DNA of 64,000 nt from assembly GCA_023423535.1 (NCBI GenBank), contig JAFAFL010000133.1, positions 114,953 through 178,952 on the forward strand, written 5' to 3'. The notes beneath the pieces are model-generated. The model was given only the letters and a program-made list of their open reading frames with translations. It was not told the DNA's origin and searched no databases. This stretch comes from Pseudomonadota bacterium (GTDB lineage Bacteria > Myxococcota > Myxococcia > Myxococcales > Myxococcaceae). A program made the position numbers and the translations under genes. Below, in pieces: positions 35,014 to 42,040 of this stretch. Position 1 is the stretch's first letter; each line of letters opens with the position of its first letter.

Positions 35014-35259
35014 CTAGGTGTTCGGCACCATGGTGACGTCCGCGTTGGGACCGTCACCGATGCCGAACTCCTCCTGATACTGCTTGGGGTTCGTGCTCCA
35101 CACGAGGTCCTTCGGCAGGCGCCCGCCGCCGCGGTCCGCGAAGCCGATCCAGTCGAGGCCCGGGTTCAGCGGGACCACCTTCGAGCCCTGGTGATCCGGC
35201 TCGCCGGTGATGCGCTTGCGGTCGCGAGGGAGCGTGAACGGGTGGAAGGGCGTGCTCAT
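35014..35259 (-). CDS. Small hypothetical protein
   Basis: An 81-residue protein (MSTPFHPFTLPRDRKRITGEP... DVTMVPNT) without signal peptide or known domain; Pro, Gly and Asn are frequent, suggesting little regular structure. It lies between convergent lipoprotein and a histidine kinase on the same strand (gap 31). Codon use fits, so it may be real, but support is modest. Confidence 0.5.
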   Translation of the reverse strand: MSTPFHPFTLPRDRKRITGEPDHQGSKVVPLNPGLDWIGFADRGGGRLPKDLVWSTNPKQYQEEFGIGDGPNADVTMVPNT

Positions 35260-35290
35260 GAGCCGTCTATATGTACGGCCGCGCCCTCAC

Positions 35291-36595
35291 TCAAGCGGGC
35301 AGCAGCTCCAGCGACATCCTCGCGCCGCCTTCCGGCCGGTTTCCCGCCTTCAGCTCCCCGCCGTAACGGCGCGCGTACTCGCGGCCCAGGGGCAGCCCGA
35401 GGCCCGTCCCCTTGCCCACCGGCTTGGTCGTGAAGAACGGGTCGAACACGCGCGGGAGGACGTGCGGCGGGATGCCCGGGCCGTCGTCGTCCACTTCGAT
35501 GCACAGGCGCCCCGACGGGTTCAGCGAGAAGACCCGGACCGTCACCGTCCCGCGCCTGCCGGTCTCCTCGACGGCGTCGGCCGCGTTGACCAGCAGGTTC
35601 ACCAGCACCTGCACCAGGTGCCTCGTGTGGAAGCGCACCGGCGGCACCTCTTCAGGAAGGTCTACCTTCACGTCCGCGATGGGGTTCAGCCTCAGGCCCG
35701 CCACCCGCAGCGCCTCCTGCAGGGCCTCCCCGAGCACGCAGCGCTCCTCACCCATCGGCTCGTCGGTCCGCGTGGAGGCGCGGAGGTCGCGGACGATCTG
35801 CGCGATGCGATCGAGCCCCATCACCGCGTCCTTCATCGCCTCGCGGAGGTCGCCTCCCTCCTCCTCCTTGAGCTCCGCGAGCACGTAGCGCACGTTGGAG
35901 GTGGCGAAGCTCAGCGGGTTGTTGATCTCGTGGGCCACGCCCGCCGCGAGCTGTCCCGCCAGCGCCAGCCGCTCCGATGCCGCGCGCCGCAGCTCGCTCT
36001 GCGCCAGCTGTTCCTGGGCCTCGAGCCGCGCCGCGTCCGCCGCGCGCTGCGCCGCGAACATCTGCCGGTACTGCCGCGTCCCGTGCAGCGCGAACAGCCC
36101 CACCACGAGCCCCAGCGAGAGCCAGCGGAGCCAGACCTCGTCGGGGCCGCCGGCGAGGAGGTTGATGACCGAGCTCAGCACGAGGCTCAGCCCCACCGCG
36201 CTCGCCACCGCCGGCCGGTTGTCCGGCGAGCCCACCGCCACCAGCAGCGGTAGAAACACGAGGAACGCGAACGAGGGCGACCCCACCCCGCCCAGCCTCA
36301 CTGCCGCCAGCGCCAGGAGCAGCGCGGCGAAGAACACCGCGCCGAGCACCACGCGCTGCAGCGACACCCGCGTGCTCCGCAGCAGCAGCGCGAGCCCGAA
36401 GAAGACCACCCCGAATCCGAGCAGCACTCCGGCGAGCACGGGCCCTCCCTCGCCGTCGACGAGGAGAGAGAGCGGGCTGCTCAGCGACATCACGAGCCCG
36501 CTGGTGAGGTAGGAGCGCACCTTCACCCGCCGCAGCGCGAGGTCGGTGGTGGGGGTGTCGGTCTCTGCGTGCCGGGGTGGGGAAGGTGGGTCCAA
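35291..36595 (-). CDS. Membrane sensor histidine kinase
   Basis: A 434-residue protein with about six transmembrane helices in its first 190 residues, a coiled linker (QRAADAARLEAQEQLAQSELRR) and a full kinase core: H-box AGVAHEINNPLSF, N-box VLVNLLVNAADAV, G1 VDDDGPGIP, F FDPFFTTKPVGKGTGLGL and a final GGELKAGNR. It should autophosphorylate in response to a membrane or small-molecule signal. No response regulator is adjacent; the nearest lies 3 kb downstream. The frame starts with TTG 36595; a shorter start is possible. Confidence 0.88.
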   Translation of the reverse strand: MDPPSPPRHAETDTPTTDLALRRVKVRSYLTSGLVMSLSSPLSLLVDGEGGPVLAGVLLGFGVVFFGLALLLRSTRVSLQRVVLGAVFFAALLLALAAVRLGGVGSPSFAFLVFLPLLVAVGSPDNRPAVASAVGLSLVLSSVINLLAGGPDEVWLRWLSLGLVVGLFALHGTRQYRQMFAAQRAADAARLEAQEQLAQSELRRAASERLALAGQLAAGVAHEINNPLSFATSNVRYVLAELKEEEGGDLREAMKDAVMGLDRIAQIVRDLRASTRTDEPMGEERCVLGEALQEALRVAGLRLNPIADVKVDLPEEVPPVRFHTRHLVQVLVNLLVNAADAVEETGRRGTVTVRVFSLNPSGRLCIEVDDDGPGIPPHVLPRVFDPFFTTKPVGKGTGLGLPLGREYARRYGGELKAGNRPEGGARMSLELLPA

Positions 36596-36611
36596 GGTGC
36601 CCCACCATTGC

Positions 36612-37703
36612 CTATTTCTGGGAAAACTGGATCGCGTCCGAGGTGAGGAACGCGGCGAGTTTCTCCCACGCCACGCCCAGCGCCGCGACCGACGCGCTCT
36701 CGTTTGCCTGGTGCGCCTGCGCGGTCTCGCCCGGCCCGAAGTTCACCGCGTCGATGCCGCGCTCCCCGAGCCGCGCCACGTCCGTCCAGGCCTGCTTCGC
36801 CTCCGCCGGCAGTCCGGTCGTCTGGAGCAGCGCCCGGAAGAACGCGTTGTCGCTGCACACCCGGCCCGAGGGCGAGAGGTCGGTGAAGGTGACCTCCGCG
36901 CGGCCGGCGACGAGCGCGAGCACGTCCCTCTGCGCCTGCTCGAGCGACTTGCCCGGCGCGAACCGGTAGTTGAGGTTCAGCTCGAAGCGGTCCGGCACCA
37001 CGTTGCGCGCGCGGCCCCCTTCGGCGCGGGTGACGGAGAAGACCTCGCGGAAGGCGAAGCCGTCGAAGGAGACCTCGCGCGGCGGCAGGGAGAGCAGCTC
37101 CGACAGAAGCGGCCCGGCGGCGTGCACCGCGTTGTGTCCCTGCCAGGGCCTCGCCGAGTGCGCGCTGCGTCCGGTGAAGCGCACGGTGGCGTGGATCGTC
37201 CCCACGCAGCCCACCTGCACCACGTTGTCCGTCGGCTCCATGGCGATGCCGAAGCGCACCTTCGACAGCGCGGGCACCGCGTCGAGCAGCGGCCCCAGCC
37301 CGTTCTCGAGGTAGGGCCCCTCCTCGCGTTCGTAGAGCACGAGCACGAGGTTCACCGGCAGCGCCGCCCGCGGCAGCCCCTCCGCCAGCGACATCATCAC
37401 CGCCAGCCCGCCCTTCATGTCGGAGGCGCCGAGGCCGTAGAGCCGGTCGCCCTCGATGCGCGGCGGGGCGTCATTCGGGTGCGCGGGCACCGTGTCGAGG
37501 TGGCCGACGAGCGCCACGGCCGGCCTCGGATCCGAGAGGTCGCCGAGCACCAGCGAGTGCGAGAGCCGGAAGATCTCCTGCGGCCCGAAGTGACCGCGCG
37601 CCCACGCCTCCACATGGTCGGCGATGCGCGCCTCGTGACCGATGGGGCTCTCGATGCGGCACAGCTGGAGCGTTCGCTCCGCCAGCGCGGCGAGCGGGGC
37701 CAC
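36612..37703 (-). CDS. dapE: Succinyl-diaminopimelate desuccinylase
   Basis: A 363-residue M20-family metallopeptidase-like enzyme that removes succinate from N-succinyl-LL-diaminopimelate in lysine and peptidoglycan synthesis. Metal ligands and fold blocks are visible: VGHLDTVPAHP, GLGASDMKGG, LYEREEGPYLENG, AMEPTDN, and the dimer-domain VRFTGRSAHSARPWQGHNAVH. GTG 37703 starts 3 bases after the stop of the lipoprotein gene. dapD lies just upstream of that lipoprotein. Confidence 0.9.
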   Translation of the reverse strand: MAPLAALAERTLQLCRIESPIGHEARIADHVEAWARGHFGPQEIFRLSHSLVLGDLSDPRPAVALVGHLDTVPAHPNDAPPRIEGDRLYGLGASDMKGGLAVMMSLAEGLPRAALPVNLVLVLYEREEGPYLENGLGPLLDAVPALSKVRFGIAMEPTDNVVQVGCVGTIHATVRFTGRSAHSARPWQGHNAVHAAGPLLSELLSLPPREVSFDGFAFREVFSVTRAEGGRARNVVPDRFELNLNYRFAPGKSLEQAQRDVLALVAGRAEVTFTDLSPSGRVCSDNAFFRALLQTTGLPAEAKQAWTDVARLGERGIDAVNFGPGETAQAHQANESASVAALGVAWEKLAAFLTSDAIQFSQK

Positions 37704-37706
37704 GCG

Positions 37707-38396
37707 CTACTCGACCTTCAGCTCGATGCGGTGCTTCGTGGTGGCGGAAAAGCGCGAGCCCGGGGTGCCGCCGGCGAGGTTCACCTCGTTGCGGCGCTTG
37801 ACCTCGATGCGCTCCTTGTCGTCCGCCTCGAGCCGGTTGAAGTCCACCACGTACCTGCGCTCGTCGCCGGTCATCTCGCGGTCGGCCCCGTTGGCGCGCG
37901 CGAAGTCGATCGTCACGTAGTCCGCGCGCCGGTTCTTCTCGTCCTTCCACGTCACCTGCAGGTCGTCGCCGTTCGCGCGCCGGAAGGTCGTCCACGAGAT
38001 GGGCGAGGTGATGGTGGTGATGCCCGGCGCCTCCAGATAGGCCTCCAGCTCGTCCGCGCCGCGGGTGACCTTCAGCCCCCAGCCGGTGTCCCAGGGCAGC
38101 TCCGCCTTGCCGTAGCCGCCGAAGCGGAAGCCGAACCAGTCGCCGCCCTGGAAGGGCAGGCCCACCTCGCCGGTGTTGTCGCCGCGCAGCGTGACCACCG
38201 CGTCGTTGACGATCTGGCCCTCGCTCGAGCCCTGCCGCACCTCGACGACGATGTACGAGCCCTTCGTCGAACCGTCCGTCTCCGCCTGGGCGCGGACGTA
38301 GAGCGTCTTCGTGCCGCCGCCTTCGTCGTGACCACCGCAGGCCGCGAGAAGGGAGCCGGTGAGGGAGAGGAGCAGGAGCGCGCGTCGGGATGTCAT
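37707..38396 (-). CDS. Putative lipoprotein between dapD and dapE
   Basis: A 229-residue exported protein with lipobox (SLLAAC, near residue 21) and a beta-rich body (KTLYVRAQAETDGSTKGSYIVVEV, RRYVVDFNRLEADDKERIEVKRR). Not a recognised family. ATG 38396 gives the signal peptide; the upstream open frame has none. It separates the two lysine genes and likely shares their transcript. Confidence 0.75.
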   Translation of the reverse strand: MTSRRALLLLSLTGSLLAACGGHDEGGGTKTLYVRAQAETDGSTKGSYIVVEVRQGSSEGQIVNDAVVTLRGDNTGEVGLPFQGGDWFGFRFGGYGKAELPWDTGWGLKVTRGADELEAYLEAPGITTITSPISWTTFRRANGDDLQVTWKDEKNRRADYVTIDFARANGADREMTGDERRYVVDFNRLEADDKERIEVKRRNEVNLAGGTPGSRFSATTKHRIELKVE

Positions 38397-38543
38397 GGTC
38401 GGACCTCTTCGTCTGACGGGTTTCGTCGAAAGGAGCACACCGCAGATGCAGCGGGTGCGCCAGTTTGGGCCCACCCCCTCCCACCTCACCTCGAGGGAGT
38501 GAGCGGGCCGCAGCTTTTCAGCCGCCCTTCAGCGAGCAGGCCT

Positions 38544-39365
38544 CTAGACCGCGACAGCGAAGTCGCGCAGCGCGGCGTTGAGGGAGGTCTTCTTGTCCGT
38601 GCTCTCGGTGCGCCGGCCGATGATCAGCGCGCAAGGCACCCCGTAGGTTCCGGCGGGGAACGCCTTCTGCCGAGTGCCGGGGATGACCACCGAGCGGGCG
38701 GGCACGCGGCCCTTGTAGACGACCTCTTCGGGGCCGGTGACGTCGATGATCTGCGTGGACGCGGTGAGCACCACGTTGGCGCCGAGCACCGCCTCCTCCT
38801 CCACCACCACGCCCTCCACCACGATGCAGCGCGAGCCGATGAAGGCGCCGTCCTCGATGATCACCGGCGAGGCCGCGGGCGGCTCGAGCACCCCGCCGAG
38901 GCCCACGCCGCCGGAGAGGTGCACGTTCTTCCCCACCTGCGCGCAGGAGCCGACCGTGGCCCAGGTATCGACCATCGACCCCGCGCCCACGTACGCGCCG
39001 ATGTTCACGTAGCCCGGCATCACCACCGCGCCGCGCTCGACGTGCGCGCCATGGCGGATGACGCCCGGCGGAACGAGCCGCACGCCCGCCTCGGCGAGCC
39101 CGCGCTTGAGGGGGATCTTGTCGTGGAACTCGAAGGGGCCGGCCTCGGAGACCTGCATCCCGCTGACCGCGAAGTAGAGGAGGATCGCCTCCTTTGCCCA
39201 CGCGTTGACCCGCCACGTGCCGTCGCGCTTCTCCGCCACGCGGACCTCTCCGCGATCGAGCAGCGAGACCGCCTCGCGCACCGCCTCCGCGTACTCCGCG
39301 CGCTGAAGCAGCGTGCGGTCCGCGAAGGCGAGGGACACCTTCTGCTGAAGCTCCGTCACCGTCAT
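38544..39365 (-). CDS. dapD: Tetrahydropyridine-2,6-dicarboxylate N-succinyltransferase
   Basis: A 273-residue left-handed beta-helix acyltransferase of lysine biosynthesis. Visible: the N-terminal helical domain, then hexapeptide turns (HVERGAVVMPGYVNIGAYVGAGSMVDTWATVGSCAQVGKNVHLSGG and IIEDGAFIGSRCIVVEGVVVEEEAVLGANVVLTAST, described here only by their order). The typical PARSVVIPGTRQK segment follows. It succinylates the cyclic diaminopimelate precursor so that DapE can later remove the group. It starts 38 bases from the response-regulator end. Confidence 0.93.
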   Translation of the reverse strand: MTVTELQQKVSLAFADRTLLQRAEYAEAVREAVSLLDRGEVRVAEKRDGTWRVNAWAKEAILLYFAVSGMQVSEAGPFEFHDKIPLKRGLAEAGVRLVPPGVIRHGAHVERGAVVMPGYVNIGAYVGAGSMVDTWATVGSCAQVGKNVHLSGGVGLGGVLEPPAASPVIIEDGAFIGSRCIVVEGVVVEEEAVLGANVVLTASTQIIDVTGPEEVVYKGRVPARSVVIPGTRQKAFPAGTYGVPCALIIGRRTESTDKKTSLNAALRDFAVAV

Positions 39366-39402
39366 GCCGCCGAGCCTTAGCAGCTTTGCCCGCGACTGGG
39401 CG

Positions 39403-40092
39403 CTACTCGGTGGCGGGCCGCACGCCCAGCTCCCGCGCGAGGAGCGCGAGCTGCGCGCGGTTCTCCGAGCCGAGCTTCCGGTAGAGGTTCGACACGTGGG
39501 CGCGGACGGTGCGCTCGCTGATGTCCATGCAGGCGCTGATCTTCAGGTTGTCGTAGCCGGAGGCCACGTAGCGCAGCACCTGCAGCTCGCGGTGGGTGAG
39601 GTTGCGCAGCGCCTCCGGCGTCTCCGGCAAGGGGGTGTTCGGCGCGCCCATCAGCGCCTGGGTGAACATGGGGAAGACGCTCTCGCCGCGGACCACGCGC
39701 TCCACCGCGCGCAGGAGCTCGGGGCCGCTGATGGTGTCCTTGTGGAGAAAGCCGACCGCGCCCTCCTGCTGCGCGCGCCGCACGTCCACCGGATCCCGCG
39801 AGCCGGAGAGGACCACCACCCGCACGTCCGGGTACCACTGACGCACGAAGCGGATGGCGCCCCAGCCCTCGTCCGAAGGGCCGGTGCCGGTTCCCGGAGC
39901 GAGGCGGAGGTCCGCGAGCAGCAGCGAAGGGCGGTGGTGCGTCAGCCCTCCGAGCAGCTCCGCCGGCGTGCCCGCGGAGAGCCGGACGAGGTAGCCGTGG
40001 TGGGCGAGCAGCTCCCCGAGGCTGTCCCGGAGGACCCGCTGATCCTCGAGCAGCGCGACGCTGATCTCGTTCGGGGCGATGGAGACGTTCAT
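39403..40092 (-). CDS. LuxR-type response regulator
   Basis: A 229-residue two-domain regulator. The receiver has EDQ near the start, ALLLADLRLAP with the phosphoacceptor Asp, VVLSGSRDP and GFLHKDT; an insert (GTGTGPSDEGW) lengthens the loop after the Asp. The C-terminus is a LuxR/NarL helix-turn-helix (LTHRELQVLRYVASGYDN...ISERTVRAHVSNLYRKL). Its ATG overlaps the upstream small gene's stop (ATGA), tying it to that unit. The cognate kinase is not adjacent. Confidence 0.9.
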   Translation of the reverse strand: MNVSIAPNEISVALLEDQRVLRDSLGELLAHHGYLVRLSAGTPAELLGGLTHHRPSLLLADLRLAPGTGTGPSDEGWGAIRFVRQWYPDVRVVVLSGSRDPVDVRRAQQEGAVGFLHKDTISGPELLRAVERVVRGESVFPMFTQALMGAPNTPLPETPEALRNLTHRELQVLRYVASGYDNLKISACMDISERTVRAHVSNLYRKLGSENRAQLALLARELGVRPATE

Positions 40093-40481
40093 GGTTGGGA
40101 GGAAACGAGGAGCGGGCCCGCGAGCTGCGCGCGCACGGCATGGTGGAGGTGGACCTCTCCCCCGGAGACGGAGAAGAGGACGCAGCAGTCGCCCACGTAG
40201 AGGCGAAGGAAGGGATGCCCCGGTGTGCGATAGGCGCGCCAGATCGGACTGTCCTCGCCTTCGTTGGCGGCGAGGTGGCGCAGCCGTTCGAGCCTCACCG
40301 ACAGCCGGGCCCTGAGGCGAGGTGGGACTTCCGCCAGCAGCCGGGTGAGGTCTCCGGCGCAACGCAACGAGGCCGTCTGAAGTTCGGAGCGCAAGGGCCT
40401 GCCGTTGTAGGCCGGCCACTTTCGGCAACCCATTGGCTTCGAAGGCAGGATCCCGTTGGCTGGTGGGAGTTCCGGCGACAT
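40089..40481 (-). CDS. Small RelE/ParE-like protein
   Basis: A 130-residue protein. The second half (RARLSVRLERLRHLAAN...WRAYRTPGHPFLRLYVGDCCVLFSVSGGEVHLHHAVRAQL, given here only in part) follows the RelE/ParE pattern of a helix, an R-Y turn and two final strands, so it may be a toxin-fold protein. No antitoxin-like partner is adjacent. The ATG at 40481 is uncertain; 40433 is an alternative. Its stop overlaps the response regulator's start. Confidence 0.55.
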   Translation of the reverse strand: MSPELPPANGILPSKPMGCRKWPAYNGRPLRSELQTASLRCAGDLTRLLAEVPPRLRARLSVRLERLRHLAANEGEDSPIWRAYRTPGHPFLRLYVGDCCVLFSVSGGEVHLHHAVRAQLAGPLLVSSQP

Positions 40482-40487
40482 CCCCCG

Positions 40488-42020
40488 TCAGAATTGCGGG
40501 CGCTTGAGGCCGCTCACCGGCAGCGCGGGTGGCGGCGCGGGGCTCTCCGGGGCAGCGACTGGGGCAGTCGTCGGGGCGGATGGGGCAGGAGCCTGGGCGG
40601 CTGTCGGCTGCGTCGATGGCGTCGGTAGCGGCGCTGCTGCGGTGGCGGGCACGACGACCGGCCGCTCTGCGTTCGCCTCTGGTGTGGCGTCCTTCGTGGC
40701 GCTGGCCCGTCGGACCGCCTCGCGAGGCGGAGTCGCTCGCCGCTCTGCTTCGCGGATCCGCTGTTCCGGCGGCAGGGGCTCGAGCAGCTCGTCGAGTCCC
40801 ACGCCCTCCTCTTCCGCTTTGACCTCCGGCGCCGCCGCGCTCTCGGGGATGCCTTCGGTCCCAGGCCTCTCGGTGACGACGCTCTCCGCAGGTGGCGTCT
40901 GCAGCCTTGCGTGGGACTCCGGTGCCGCCGCTGGCCACATCGTCCAGACGACCGCGGCCACGGCGAGGGCCAGCGATCCGGCACCCGCGGCGAGCAGGGG
41001 CCCCGACCGGCGCCGGAGCTCCGGCGGAAGCTCGACGGGTGCTTCATCGTCCGGCGGCGCGACGATCGCCACGGCGGGTGCGGTGGGCTCCAGCGCCTCG
41101 CGCTCGGTCTCGGAGGGAGGCGCGGCGCCTGCCATGAACTCCGCCTCGAGCGCGGCGACCTCTTCGCTCGGCGTCACCGGGAGCTCGGTCAGCGGCGCGG
41201 CCTCCTCTGCCGGCTCCTCGGCCTCCACCGCTGCGAGCTGTGCGAGCCCTTCGGCGACGTCCCGCGCGGAGAGACGCGCGAGCGGGTCGTTCGAGAGCAT
41301 CCGCTCCACCAGCTCGCGAACTTCAGCGGGCAGCGAGGCCGGAGGTTCCGGCCGCCACTGCCCGGTCGCCACCCGGTGCACCACCGCCAGCGCGTTGTGC
41401 TCGCCCGGCGCAGGGCCGCCCGCCGCATGACACAAGGTGGCCCCCAGCGCGTACACGTCCGCCGCGGCCGAGGTCGGCATCCCTCGCGCACGTTCCGGCG
41501 AGAGATAGGGCGCCGCGCGCACGAGGATCTGCATCGCGCGCTCCTCGCCGCGCCTGTCGGTCAGCCGGTTCGCGGTGACCAGCGGCACGTCCCACAGCAG
41601 CGCCCGACCCTCCGGCAGCACCAGCACGCTCTCCGGCGAGAGCTCACCGTGAACCGTTCCCACCTCGTGCAGCGCGGCCAGCGCGGAGGCCAGGGCGGCG
41701 AACGTGGGGACGATCCGGTCGGGCGGCAGCGGAGCGTCGAAGGTCGAGAGCAGCCGGCCCTCGGGGAAGTCCATCGCCACGAACGCGGAGGCGCCGACCC
41801 TTCCCGTCTGACGGATGCGCGGCAGCGCCTCGTGCCGTGGCAGGCGCTCCATTGCCTGGGCTGCGGCCTCACCGTTCGCGGAGAGCGGCAACCAGCGCAC
41901 CGCCATCCGCATCCCGGTCTCGGTGTCCTCCGCGCAGTCGAGGCTCCCCACGCCGTCGCACCGCAAAGGCGCGCGGATGCGGATGCGCGGATCGAGCTCG
42001 CCCCTTTCTTCGGTCTTCAC
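40488..42020 (-). CDS. Kinase-fold protein lacking catalytic residues (pseudokinase), single-pass membrane
   Basis: A 510-residue protein, start GTG 42020, 20 bases after the lipoprotein stop. The protein-kinase fold is visible in residues 15-290, but the key positions are altered: the strand-3 Lys is replaced (AVRW, Arg42), the catalytic loop reads HGELSPES (Glu126 instead of Asp) and DFG is DVP (144-146). The APE-like LSPE and ADVYALGATL regions remain. A helix near 351-368 crosses the membrane, and a Pro/Ala-rich tail lies outside. Probably a binding or scaffold protein of the operon. Confidence 0.78.
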   Translation of the reverse strand: MKTEERGELDPRIRIRAPLRCDGVGSLDCAEDTETGMRMAVRWLPLSANGEAAAQAMERLPRHEALPRIRQTGRVGASAFVAMDFPEGRLLSTFDAPLPPDRIVPTFAALASALAALHEVGTVHGELSPESVLVLPEGRALLWDVPLVTANRLTDRRGEERAMQILVRAAPYLSPERARGMPTSAAADVYALGATLCHAAGGPAPGEHNALAVVHRVATGQWRPEPPASLPAEVRELVERMLSNDPLARLSARDVAEGLAQLAAVEAEEPAEEAAPLTELPVTPSEEVAALEAEFMAGAAPPSETEREALEPTAPAVAIVAPPDDEAPVELPPELRRRSGPLLAAGAGSLALAVAAVVWTMWPAAAPESHARLQTPPAESVVTERPGTEGIPESAAAPEVKAEEEGVGLDELLEPLPPEQRIREAERRATPPREAVRRASATKDATPEANAERPVVVPATAAAPLPTPSTQPTAAQAPAPSAPTTAPVAAPESPAPPPALPVSGLKRPQF

Positions 42021-42040
42021 TGGCTCCGTCCCCCCCGGGC

